Source: an uncultured Pelagibacteraceae bacterium
Lineage (GTDB): Bacteria; Pseudomonadota; Alphaproteobacteria; Pelagibacterales; Pelagibacteraceae
NCBI GenBank assembly: GCA_902539165.1
Contig: CACBHY010000005.1
Coordinates: forward strand, 1-64,000
Reading direction: 5' to 3'
Length of the DNA stretch: 64,000 bases
Of this stretch, positions 16,429 through 24,786 are shown piece by piece. A program made the translations under genes and the position numbers. The stretch's first letter is position 1. The number at the start of each line of letters is the position of its first letter. The notes beneath the pieces are model-generated. The model was not told the DNA's origin. It saw nothing but the letters and a program-made list of their open reading frames with translations, and ran no database searches.

Positions 16429-17418
16429 ATGATTACAGGAAAATATCCAAGTCTTAGATTGAGGCGAAGTAGAAAAACTTCTTGGTCTAGAAGACTAATT
16501 CAAGAAAATACATTAACTCCTAATGATTTTATTTTACCTATTTTCCTTGTTGACGGAAATAACAAGAGAGAAAATATACCCTCTATGCCAGGCGTTTATA
16601 GGTATACAATCAATAGGATATCTCAAATTGTTGACAAAGCACTTAAGTTAGGAATACCAATGGTAGCTCTTTTTCCTAAAAATAAAAATTCTTTAAAAGA
16701 TGAAATAGGATCAGAATCGCTGAATGAAAATAACTTAGTATGTCAGGCTATTCTAGAAATAAAAAAAAAATATAAAAATCAAATAGGTATTATGTGTGAT
16801 GTTGCACTAGATCCATACACATCTCACGGACATGACGGATTGATTAAATCTAGTCAAATTATTAATGATCAAACTATCGAAGTATTAATTAACCAATCAT
16901 TGCTTCAAGCTGAGATGGGTTGTGATGTATTGGCTCCATCTGATATGATGGACGGACGAATAGGAAAAATAAGAAAATCATTGGATAAATCTAAATTTCA
17001 TAATGTTCAAATATTGTCATATGCTGCAAAATATGCCTCTAACTTTTATGGTCCATTCAGAAATGCAGTAGGTTCGAATAAATCTCTTAAAGGTGATAAA
17101 AAAACATATCAAATGGATTTTAGAAATAGTGACGAAGCTTTAAGAGAAATAGCTCTAGATATTAAAGAAGGAGCAGATATGGTAATGGTTAAACCGGCAA
17201 TGCCATATTTGGATATAATTAAATCTATAAAAGATAAGTTTAAAATACCAGTTTTTGCATATCAAGTATCAGGGGAGTACAGTTTGATAGAGACTGCAAT
17301 TAAGAAAAAGCTAATAAATAGTGATGCTATATATGAAAGCTTAATTTCATTTAAAAGAGCTGGAGCAAATGCAATTGTTTCATATTATGCGGACAGGATT
17401 AATAATATCCTAAAATGA
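16429..17418 (+). CDS. hemB: Delta-aminolevulinic acid dehydratase (porphobilinogen synthase)
   Basis: Condenses two 5-aminolevulinate molecules to porphobilinogen in heme synthesis. Length is normal (329). The two Schiff-base lysines are K201 (SYAAKYASNFYGPF) and K255 (VMVKPAMPYLDI). The metal segment reads DVALDPYTSHGHDG, with Asp in place of the zinc cysteines, which marks the Mg/K-dependent class common in Alphaproteobacteria. It runs alone on the plus strand and abuts the convergent recO. Confidence 0.97.
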   Translation: MITGKYPSLRLRRSRKTSWSRRLIQENTLTPNDFILPIFLVDGNNKRENIPSMPGVYRYTINRISQIVDKALKLGIPMVALFPKNKNSLKDEIGSESLNENNLVCQAILEIKKKYKNQIGIMCDVALDPYTSHGHDGLIKSSQIINDQTIEVLINQSLLQAEMGCDVLAPSDMMDGRIGKIRKSLDKSKFHNVQILSYAAKYASNFYGPFRNAVGSNKSLKGDKKTYQMDFRNSDEALREIALDIKEGADMVMVKPAMPYLDIIKSIKDKFKIPVFAYQVSGEYSLIETAIKKKLINSDAIYESLISFKRAGANAIVSYYADRINNILK

Positions 17419-18099
17419 CTATTTTAAAGAGTTTAAAAATACCAGTCTGCTATTTGGATAATTTAAGTTATTGGGTTTCAAAATAGACTTTTCAAGATAA
17501 TCCCCTACTAATTTCAAGCCAATTAATAATGTTTTAATATCATTAACCTCTATATCTTTATCAATCAAAAAGTTAGGTACGTATTTTTTTTCATATAATG
17601 AATCTGCATAATAAACAATTTCATTATTCTCTACTTGTTTTTTGACTAGGCTTTCCAGTTCAAGATCATATCCAACTAATTTAAGTAATTCTAATTCCCA
17701 AAAAATATATTTTTTTAACCAGTTATTTTCCATTAAAATTTCAAAAAAATTTTTTATAATAAGATAAATATTTCTATTTTCTTGAGACTCAGCTGTCAAA
17801 ATCTTAACCAGATTCATAGCAGATGTAATACTGGATAATTTTTGCTTATGATCAAAATAAAGTGGACTATATGCATTAATTATTTCAATCTTAAAATATC
17901 CAATTCTATTTTCATTTTTGGAGCTATAATTAACATGTAAGTGGTTACCGATTTGAAGGTAACCTTTAATTTTTTTAGATATACCACCAAAAATAATGCC
18001 TGGCACTTTTCCATGATTTTGGGTGTAAATTTCTGCTATTATAGAATTTTCATTATATCTATTCTTACTTAATAAAAAACCTTGATCCGTCCAATTCAT
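17419..18099 (-). CDS. recO: DNA repair protein RecO
   Basis: RecO helps RecR load RecA at gaps. The 226-residue protein has the N-terminal OB-fold pattern MNWTDQGFLLSKNRYNENSIIAEIYTQ-like opening, GKVPGIIFGGISKK, and the helical C-terminal domain with FWELELLKLVGYDLEL. The zinc cysteines of some RecO proteins are absent. It overlaps rnc by 4 nt (ATGA). In most Proteobacteria era lies between rnc and recO; here it does not. Confidence 0.88.
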   Translation of the reverse strand: MNWTDQGFLLSKNRYNENSIIAEIYTQNHGKVPGIIFGGISKKIKGYLQIGNHLHVNYSSKNENRIGYFKIEIINAYSPLYFDHKQKLSSITSAMNLVKILTAESQENRNIYLIIKNFFEILMENNWLKKYIFWELELLKLVGYDLELESLVKKQVENNEIVYYADSLYEKKYVPNFLIDKDIEVNDIKTLLIGLKLVGDYLEKSILKPNNLNYPNSRLVFLNSLK

Positions 18100-18764
18100 A
18101 TTTTTTTAAAATCTTTCAAACACTCAATAGCTGCGTTTTGCTCTGCATCTTTTTTGGAATTGCCCATAGAATAAAAATATTTTGAATTTGGGAGCTTTAC
18201 AGCTACTTTAAAAATAGGTTTATGTCTTGGTCCGGTATTAGAAATAAGCTTATAGGTTGGAAGTTTTTTAAATTTTTTTAAAGATAATTCTTGTAATGTA
18301 GTTTTGGCATCAATTTGGGTAATGACGCTTTTTTTAATCTCATCCTGCCATAAATCTAAAATAACATTTTCGACATTATCAAGTCCCTTTTCGAGATATA
18401 TAGCTCCAACTAAAGCCTCACAACTGTCAGAAATTATTTTATCTTCAATCTTAATGTTTTTATTAGAGGGATTAAAAGTTTTTATAAATTTATCTAGATT
18501 TATTTTTTTCGCTACCGAAAGACAAGTTTTTTTATTAACTAAAGATGCAAATTTCTTATCTAAAACACCTTCTTTTTCATTTGGATATATTTCTAAAAGC
18601 TTTTTTGCAATTACGAGACCAAGAACTCTATCACCTAAAAATTCGATTTTTTCGTTGTTTTGTTCCTTATCGAAACTTTTGTGGGTAAGTGATTTAATTA
18701 GTAAATTTTTATTTTTAAAATTAACTTTAATTTTTTTTTCTAAGTTATGATAACTAATTTTCAT
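18096..18764 (-). CDS. rnc: Ribonuclease III
   Basis: Double-strand-specific RNase for rRNA and mRNA processing. The catalytic domain holds the signature NEKIEFLGDRVLGLVIA (acidic metal ligands) and a second acidic cluster SDSCEALVGAIYLEKG. A dsRNA-binding domain occupies about residues 150-222 (TTLQELSLKKFKKLPTYK, then KDAEQNAAIECLKDF). Length 222 is typical. It overlaps lepB by one base and recO by 4. Confidence 0.96.
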   Translation of the reverse strand: MKISYHNLEKKIKVNFKNKNLLIKSLTHKSFDKEQNNEKIEFLGDRVLGLVIAKKLLEIYPNEKEGVLDKKFASLVNKKTCLSVAKKINLDKFIKTFNPSNKNIKIEDKIISDSCEALVGAIYLEKGLDNVENVILDLWQDEIKKSVITQIDAKTTLQELSLKKFKKLPTYKLISNTGPRHKPIFKVAVKLPNSKYFYSMGNSKKDAEQNAAIECLKDFKKI

Positions 18765-19501
18765 TAATTAATTTTATTAAGAGTTCTTTTAAATCTCACC
18801 GATTTATGCCATTTCCAAAATTCAAAAAAACTTCCTATTTTTCTATCTGATGAAAAAAAAATAAAACGAGCTTTACCAATTAAATTATCTTTATGGACAT
18901 ACCCAACACTAGTTAAATATCTGCTATCCTTAGAACAATCTCTGTTATCACCTAAAAAAAAATAATGGTTTTTTGGAACAGTAAAAACATCTGAATTTTG
19001 ATAGGTAAATTCTTTTAAGTATACTGAATGAAATTTTTTACCATTAGGTAATTTCTCCTCAAACTTAAAAACATCGATTGAATTATTTCCACAAAATATT
19101 TTAGTTTTTATTTTTACTTTTGATTTTAAAATTTCATTGTTATTTAAGTACAAATTTGCATCAATAAATTGAATTTTATCACCTGGTAATCCAATTAATC
19201 TCTTAATATAGTCAGTTCTATTATCAGCGGGTGTTTTGAATACCACAACATCCCCTCTTTTTGGTTCTTTAAACATAATTCTTTTACTCAAAATTGGTGG
19301 ACTAAATGGAAACGAATGCTTGCTATAACCGTAAGAATATTTTGTAACAAACAATCTATCACCAACTAACAATGTAGGTTCCATTGAAGATGATGGTATA
19401 TAAAAAGGTTGAATAAATAATGATCTAATTACAATAGCAATTATCAGCGCATAAAAAAGGGTCTTAATATTTTCACTAAAAAAGTTTTTATCTAATTTCA
19501 T
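18764..19501 (-). CDS. lepB: Signal peptidase I
   Basis: Inner membrane serine protease that releases exported proteins. One N-terminal membrane helix (about residues 12-30) is followed by the catalytic Ser39 in IPSSSMEPTL and Lys100 in DYIKRLIGLPGD. The C-terminal box FFLGDNRDCSKDSR is present. At 245 residues it is normal for Alphaproteobacteria. It sits in acpS-lepB-rnc with 4-nt and 1-nt overlaps. Confidence 0.96.
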   Translation of the reverse strand: MKLDKNFFSENIKTLFYALIIAIVIRSLFIQPFYIPSSSMEPTLLVGDRLFVTKYSYGYSKHSFPFSPPILSKRIMFKEPKRGDVVVFKTPADNRTDYIKRLIGLPGDKIQFIDANLYLNNNEILKSKVKIKTKIFCGNNSIDVFKFEEKLPNGKKFHSVYLKEFTYQNSDVFTVPKNHYFFLGDNRDCSKDSRYLTSVGYVHKDNLIGKARFIFFSSDRKIGSFFEFWKWHKSVRFKRTLNKIN

Positions 19502-19884
19502 GAGGATTGAATTATTGTAAATGCGGTTGAGTAATCTTTTTCATCAGAAATAGACAGAAATGAATTAAAGTTTTTAATTTTAAATTTATTTTTAACAATT
19601 TTTATAATTTTTTTATTTTTGACATACAGAGGTTTTCCTACCTTATCATTAACAATTTCAATATCTTTAAATTCTAAACCTGACCTTAATCCAGTTCCTA
19701 ATGCTTTTGAAAAAGCTTCTTTTGCAGCAAATCTTTTAGCAAAATAAGCAACTTTATTTTTGTTTTGTTTAGATAATTTAAGCTCTCTATCGCTGTAAAT
19801 TCGACCTAAAAATTTTTTGTTTTTAAGTAAATTTTTGATTCTATTATTTTGAATAATATCTACTCCTATACCAATAATTTTCAT
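19498..19884 (-). CDS. acpS: Holo-[acyl-carrier-protein] synthase
   Basis: Transfers phosphopantetheine from CoA to acyl carrier protein. The 128-residue protein has IIGIGVDIIQNNRI with the Mg-binding Asp, YFAKRFAAKEAFSKALGTG with the catalytic Glu, and LSISDEKDYSTAFTII. It lies one base after pdxJ and overlaps lepB by 4 nt, in the alphaproteobacterial pdxJ-acpS-lepB-rnc order. Confidence 0.95.
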   Translation of the reverse strand: MKIIGIGVDIIQNNRIKNLLKNKKFLGRIYSDRELKLSKQNKNKVAYFAKRFAAKEAFSKALGTGLRSGLEFKDIEIVNDKVGKPLYVKNKKIIKIVKNKFKIKNFNSFLSISDEKDYSTAFTIIQSS

Positions 19885-19885
19885 C

Positions 19886-20602
19886 TTATTTTAATAATCT
19901 TTTAAAATTTTTGATTACCTTCGGTAGACCATGAAATATTGACTCACCTATTATATAGTGGCCAATATTATATTCTTCAATTTCACTAATTTTTGACAGT
20001 AATTGTGTAGTTTTATAATCCAAACCGTGTCCAGCATGAACTTCTATTCCTAAAGTATTTGCTAATTTTGAACTTTTTTTAATTCTATTAAGTTCTTTAA
20101 TATAATTATTCTTTAACTTAACATTATTAGACAATTTTCCTGTATGTATTTCAACACAGTCAACATCAAGTAATTTTGAAATCTTAATATCATTTATAGA
20201 TGGATTAATAAATAAACTAGTTCTTATTTTAGCTTTTTTAAATTTTGGAATAATTTTTTTTAATTTATTAAAGTTTTTTTTTAAATTTAAACCACCTTCT
20301 GTTGTAATTTCCTTTCTATTTTCTGGCACTATGCATATATAGGAAGGCTTAATTTTAAGAGCATTTAAAATAATATTTTGGTTCATAGATACTTCAAGAT
20401 TAACTAATACTTTTTTTAAACTACAGATTTTTTTAGCATCATGATCATTAATATGTCGCCTATCTTCACGAAGATGTATTGTTACAGAATTGGCTCCACA
20501 CTTAATTACATATAGTGCAGCATTAATTGGATCGGGGTGTTTTTCCCCTCTTGCATTTCTTAATGTGGCGACATGGTCAATATTTACACCTAATCTTTTC
20601 AC
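19886..20602 (-). CDS. pdxJ: Pyridoxine 5'-phosphate synthase
   Basis: Closes the pyridine ring of vitamin B6 in the DXP-dependent pathway. The TIM-barrel protein (238 residues) begins MKRLGVNIDHVATLRNARG and carries HLREDRRHINDHD, VCIVPE-type strand (ICIVPENRKEITTEGGL), VEIHTG and GIEVHAGHGLDYKT. The catalytic Glu, His and Lys-rich loops are intact. It overlaps pyrE by 4 nt. Confidence 0.96.
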   Translation of the reverse strand: MKRLGVNIDHVATLRNARGEKHPDPINAALYVIKCGANSVTIHLREDRRHINDHDAKKICSLKKVLVNLEVSMNQNIILNALKIKPSYICIVPENRKEITTEGGLNLKKNFNKLKKIIPKFKKAKIRTSLFINPSINDIKISKLLDVDCVEIHTGKLSNNVKLKNNYIKELNRIKKSSKLANTLGIEVHAGHGLDYKTTQLLSKISEIEEYNIGHYIIGESIFHGLPKVIKNFKRLLK

Positions 20603-21186
20603 TTAATAAATCTGCTTCCTGGTGTACTTACTGGTATAGACTTAAGTTCTTCAGGTAATTGTTTAGTATTATATACCGGCACTGTTATTTTTAGATGTGA
20701 AATAATTTTTTTTTTTATTTTTAATGATTGTTTGGAAGATCTATCTATGATTGATGCAAAACCTAATAATTTAGCATTTGCTTTCTTTATTAGTTTAACA
20801 CACTCTAAACTAGATTTTCCTGTTGTAATAACATCTTCTATAATTAATACATTAGCTCCTTTATTTATACTAAAGCCTCTACGAAGCGCAAATTTTCCTC
20901 TAATTCTTTCACAGAAAATTGTTTCTTTTTTTAATAATCTACCTATTTCATAACCTATAATTATTCCACCCATAGCTGGAGCAAGGATTAAATCTATTTT
21001 TTTATATTTTTTTTTTATTTGACCAGCTAATGATTTACAAATTTTTTGGGCTAAATTTGGGAAGCTTAAAAGTTTAGCGCATTGTATATATTTTGAAGAA
21101 TGTAACCCTGACGATAAAATAAAATGTCCTTCCAATAAGGCATTAGTTTTTTTTAAAATATCTAAGGATTTTTTGTGTGAAAGCAT
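20599..21186 (-). CDS. pyrE: Orotate phosphoribosyltransferase
   Basis: Makes orotidine monophosphate from orotate and PRPP. Family marks are ALLEGHFILSSGLHSSKYIQ near the start and the PRPP loop VLIIEDVITTGKSS around residue 115. Length is 195. The N-terminus overlaps the end of relA/spoT by 44 nt; the conserved LEGHF motif starts at residue 18, so a much later start is unlikely. pyrB and a PyrC-like gene lie at 39-42 kb. Confidence 0.95.
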   Translation of the reverse strand: MLSHKKSLDILKKTNALLEGHFILSSGLHSSKYIQCAKLLSFPNLAQKICKSLAGQIKKKYKKIDLILAPAMGGIIIGYEIGRLLKKETIFCERIRGKFALRRGFSINKGANVLIIEDVITTGKSSLECVKLIKKANAKLLGFASIIDRSSKQSLKIKKKIISHLKITVPVYNTKQLPEELKSIPVSTPGSRFIK

Positions 21187-22888
21187 TTCTTTTTTCTTCG
21201 TGTCTGATTATCTTAAATTTTATACCTTTTTGCTTTAACTCTGCAATAAAATTTGTAAAATTTTTAAGATTTCTAATAATTAGTTTAAACTTAAAATTAA
21301 TGTACTTTGGGTTTTTACCAACCATTTCTAAATTTGAGATATTCAACTTGTGACTTCCTATCAATGAACTTATTTCACCAAGCTGCCCGGGTTTATCGGG
21401 CAATGACATCCATAATGTTGTGTTATATTTTTTTGTTTTTTCCTCTTTTTGTTCACCTTTGTCATGCCAGTAACGTCTAATAGCCGCTCTAGCTTTCCCG
21501 GTCTTTGTTGTAGGTATCCAATGAAGTGATGGTGAATGATTTTTAGATGTAATAATATTAATTCGATCTCCGTTATGAAGAATAGTTTGTAGTTCACTTT
21601 TATTTCCATTTATTTCACAACCAATCGCTGAATTTCCAATTTTTGTATGCACGGCATATGCAAAATCAATTGCTGTGGCTTCTTTTGGCAATTTTATTAC
21701 AGAACCTTTTGGGGTAAAACAAAACACGTTTTCCTGGAACATTTGAAGTTTGGTATACTCATATGAGTGCTCTGGATTTTCATTTTTTTCTATAATTTCT
21801 ACTAGATCTTTTAACCAATCATATTCTTTCCAACTTAATGAATTGAATTTTTCTGAAGATTTATATTTCCAATGTGATGCTATGCCTCTTTCAGCAAATT
21901 CATGCATTTCATTTGTTCTTATTTGTATTTCAATAGGTTTCTTATTTGAACCAATTACTGAGGTATGAATAGATTCGTAGCCATTAATTTTAGGAGAAGA
22001 AACATAATCTTTAAACTTTCCAGGTATACAATTCCATTTTTTATGAAAAATTCCTAATGTTTTGTAACAGTCATCAATATTTTTCAAAATTACTCTAAAT
22101 CCAATAATGTCAGTAACTTGTTCTAATGAAACTCTTTTTTTTTGAACCTTCCTCCAAATAGAAAAAGGGGTTTTTTCTCTTCCATAAATGTCTGCATTAA
22201 TATGATTTTCGTTCAGAATTGAACTTAATTCAAAAGAAAGCTCCTCAAATAAATTTTTCTTATCGAGTTTGATTTCATCTAATCTTTTTTTAATTAATTT
22301 TCTTGCGTCATTATTTAAAATTTCAAATGACAAGTCCTCTAGCTCGTCTCTAATTCTGTGCATTCCCATTCTGTCTGCTAATGGCGCATATATTTCCATT
22401 GTTTCTTGAGCAATCCTTTTTCTTTTATCTTCTTTAGTTATTGCTTTAATAGTTCTCATATTATGAAGTCGATCAGCAATTTTAACTAATAAAACTCTAA
22501 TATCTTTAGAAGTAGCTAAAATTAATTTTCTAAAGTTTTCTGCTTTCGAGTTGAAACTTGCGGTGTTTTCAAAAACAGAAATTTTGGTAACACCGTCTAC
22601 TAGATCAGCAACTTCAGGTCCAAATTCATTCTTGATTGTTTCATATGTGGCAACAGTGTCTTCTATAGTGTCATGCAATAATCCTGTTGTAATGGTTGCA
22701 CTATCTAATTTTAATTCAGTAAGAATATTTGCAACTTCAATCGGGTGCACAGAATAAGGATCACCAGATGCTCTTTTCTGATTTTGATGCGCTTTAACAG
22801 CAAAGTTATATGCTTTATCTAATCTCTCGTGATTTAGAAATTTGTTATAAACTTTAACTTTATTTATAAGTTCATTAGAATTTAACAT
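21143..22888 (-). CDS. RelA/SpoT-family (p)ppGpp synthetase/hydrolase, short form
   Basis: Stringent-response enzyme. The HD hydrolase domain is intact (SVHPIEVANIL, LLHDTIEDT), followed by the synthetase (GREKTPFSIWRKVQ, DIIGFRVI, NGYESIHTSV) and a TGS domain (FCFTPKGSVIKLPKEATAID). An ACT-like domain (LPDKPGQLGEISSLIG) follows the TGS domain closely. At 581 residues it is 100-200 shorter than usual, mostly between TGS and ACT. I use ATG 22888; ATG 22903 is possible. rpoZ, often just upstream in relatives, is not there. Being the bifunctional type, it could be called spoT or rsh. Confidence 0.92.
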   Translation of the reverse strand: MLNSNELINKVKVYNKFLNHERLDKAYNFAVKAHQNQKRASGDPYSVHPIEVANILTELKLDSATITTGLLHDTIEDTVATYETIKNEFGPEVADLVDGVTKISVFENTASFNSKAENFRKLILATSKDIRVLLVKIADRLHNMRTIKAITKEDKRKRIAQETMEIYAPLADRMGMHRIRDELEDLSFEILNNDARKLIKKRLDEIKLDKKNLFEELSFELSSILNENHINADIYGREKTPFSIWRKVQKKRVSLEQVTDIIGFRVILKNIDDCYKTLGIFHKKWNCIPGKFKDYVSSPKINGYESIHTSVIGSNKKPIEIQIRTNEMHEFAERGIASHWKYKSSEKFNSLSWKEYDWLKDLVEIIEKNENPEHSYEYTKLQMFQENVFCFTPKGSVIKLPKEATAIDFAYAVHTKIGNSAIGCEINGNKSELQTILHNGDRINIITSKNHSPSLHWIPTTKTGKARAAIRRYWHDKGEQKEEKTKKYNTTLWMSLPDKPGQLGEISSLIGSHKLNISNLEMVGKNPKYINFKFKLIIRNLKNFTNFIAELKQKGIKFKIIRHEEKRNAFTQKILRYFKKN

Positions 22889-22907
22889 TCTGTAATATAT
22901 CATTAAA

Positions 22908-23426
22908 TTAAATTTGTTTAATAGATGTAATATCGTCCATAGGTAGTAATGAAATTAAGGTCCTAATATCTAATTTTTTCGATGGGTGCTTCCAATTTTT
23001 TTCAATCTCAAACAATGGGATTAAAACGAAATTCCTTTTATGCATTCTTTCGTGCGGTAATTTAAGCTTAGTTTTGATATTTAGATTCATTCCATGATAA
23101 TCAATGATATCAATATCGCATATTCGTGGAGAGTTTTTTTTTGTTTTTTTTCTACCTAAATCAATCTCAATTTTTTTACATATACTAAGTAAAGTTAATG
23201 GATCATGAAGGCATACAATCTTCAATATTATATTTAAATATTTTGGATATTGTGGATTAGGCCAGGATACGGTTTCATAGTATTTAGATACTGATATAAA
23301 TTTTATATTATTTTCTTTTAATTGAAATTTAGCTTTTTCAATATTTTCTTTTCTAATACCAAGATTTGAGCCAATACCTAAATAAACTATTTTAGCTAGA
23401 TCTTCTGATATATCTTGATTTTTCAC
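22908..23426 (-). CDS. folK: 2-amino-4-hydroxy-6-hydroxymethyldihydropteridine pyrophosphokinase
   Basis: Adds pyrophosphate to the pterin precursor of folate. Motifs are [16 protein letters not shown], the substrate loop [16 protein letters not shown], the Mg site [11 protein letters not shown] and [19 protein letters not shown]. No ATG exists between the smpB stop and the first conserved residues. The best start is GTG at 23426 (172 residues), overlapping smpB by 35 nt; a TTG at 23486 would overlap by 95 nt. The gene sits between smpB and relA/spoT. Confidence 0.87.
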   Translation of the reverse strand: MKNQDISEDLAKIVYLGIGSNLGIRKENIEKAKFQLKENNIKFISVSKYYETVSWPNPQYPKYLNIILKIVCLHDPLTLLSICKKIEIDLGRKKTKKNSPRICDIDIIDYHGMNLNIKTKLKLPHERMHKRNFVLIPLFEIEKNWKHPSKKLDIRTLISLLPMDDITSIKQI

Positions 23427-23862
23427 GGTTCCAATCTCTATTTTTTTTAGTGGCTCTTTTATCGTATTGTTTTTTACCTTTAGCAACTGCTAGTTCAAGT
23501 TTAGCTTTACCTTTTTTAAAATACATTTTTGTTGGTACAATAGTAAAACCATCTCTTTGCATTTTTCCAATAAGTTTGTTTATCTCTCTTTTGTTTAACA
23601 AAAGTTTTCTTTCATCTGTTGGATTGTGATTTGAATAACTTGCTTGTTTATATGGCGAAATGTGTGAGTTGATTAGAACTAATTCTCCTTTTTTTTCAAC
23701 GGCGTATGCATCTGCAATATTAACTTTGCCATCTCTTACAGATTTAATTTCTGATCCTTTTAAAACAATTCCAGCCTCTAAAAGATCTTCAAAAAAATAA
23801 TTAAAGCTTGCTTTTCTATTTAAACAAATAATCTTTAAACCAGGATTGGTTTTTTTGTTCAT
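23392..23862 (-). CDS. smpB: SsrA-binding protein SmpB
   Basis: Binds tmRNA and brings it to stalled ribosomes. The 156-residue protein has the SmpB core: [22 protein letters not shown]-type opening, [44 protein letters not shown] and the basic tail [15 protein letters not shown]. It overlaps dapA by one base and folK by 35. No ssrA gene was recognised in the window. Confidence 0.96.
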   Translation of the reverse strand: MNKKTNPGLKIICLNRKASFNYFFEDLLEAGIVLKGSEIKSVRDGKVNIADAYAVEKKGELVLINSHISPYKQASYSNHNPTDERKLLLNKREINKLIGKMQRDGFTIVPTKMYFKKGKAKLELAVAKGKKQYDKRATKKNRDWNREKSRYIRRSS

Positions 23863-24743
23863 TAAATAAGTTTTGCAGACTCTAAGGCTTTTTTAACTGA
23901 TATTTTTGTATCTTCAGTAATTTTCACTAAAGGTAATCTTACCTCATCGTCACATAAATTCATTAACTTGGCAGCATACTTAACTGGACTAGGATTGCTC
24001 TCTATAAACATTGCAGAATGTACTGGTTGTAGAATATCGTCTAACTCTTTTGCTTTTAAAACATCATCTTTATCATCAGAAATAGAATTTTTTTGGAATT
24101 CTGAACAAAGTTTTGGTGCTATATTTGCAGTTACACTAATAGTCCCAACACCTCCTCTTTTATTAAACTCAAACGCATTATCATCGTTCCCTGTTAACTG
24201 AATAAATTCTTTGCCCATTTTACTTAACTGTTGATTGACTCTATCTAAATTTCCTGTTGCGTCTTTTACACCTACAATATTTTTTAATTCATATAATCTT
24301 GCCATTGTATCCACTGACATATCGATTACTGATCTACTTGGTATGTTATAAATTATAATAGGTATTCCACAGTGATCATTAATAGCTTTATAATGTTGAT
24401 ATAATCCTTCTTGTGTAGGCTTATTATAGTATGGTGTTACAACTAATGCTCCATTTGCGCCAGCCTTTTCAGCGTGGGAGGTAAGGGAAATAGCTTCCTC
24501 TGTAGAATTAGATCCTGTTCCAGCAATAACTGGTATTTTTCCATTACTCTCCTTAATGCACAAATCAATAACACGTTCATGCTCAGAGTGACTAAGTGTG
24601 GGAGACTCACCTGTAGTACCAGCTGGGACCAATCCAGAAGTACCATTTTCAATATGGAAATGAATTAGCTTGATATATGCTTCTTCATCTAAACCGTTAT
24701 TTTTAAATGGGGTGATTAAGGCAACATTTGATCCTTTAAACAT
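23862..24743 (-). CDS. dapA: 4-hydroxy-tetrahydrodipicolinate synthase
   Basis: First committed step of lysine and diaminopimelate synthesis: pyruvate plus aspartate semialdehyde. The TIM barrel (293 residues) has [17 protein letters not shown], Tyr132 in IYNIPSRS and the Schiff-base lysine K160 in GVKDATGN. A clear Shine-Dalgarno (AAGGA) lies before ATG 24743. dapA leads the dapA-smpB-folK-relA/spoT-pyrE string and is divergent from the lytic transglycosylase across 43 bp. Confidence 0.97.
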   Translation of the reverse strand: MFKGSNVALITPFKNNGLDEEAYIKLIHFHIENGTSGLVPAGTTGESPTLSHSEHERVIDLCIKESNGKIPVIAGTGSNSTEEAISLTSHAEKAGANGALVVTPYYNKPTQEGLYQHYKAINDHCGIPIIIYNIPSRSVIDMSVDTMARLYELKNIVGVKDATGNLDRVNQQLSKMGKEFIQLTGNDDNAFEFNKRGGVGTISVTANIAPKLCSEFQKNSISDDKDDVLKAKELDDILQPVHSAMFIESNPSPVKYAAKLMNLCDDEVRLPLVKITEDTKISVKKALESAKLI

Positions 24744-24786
24744 AAATCCTTATAACATAGTTTACGGATTCATATACTAAAAGATT

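Noticed and set aside
16756-16775. Ten-A run inside hemB as a programmed slippage site
   Set aside because: The frame is intact on both sides, the protein is full length, and long A runs are ordinary at this base composition.
18304-18750. 148-codon open frame on the plus strand opposite rnc
   Set aside because: It lies wholly antisense to RNase III, is Phe/Leu/Ser-rich as expected from the complement of Lys-rich codons, and matches no family.
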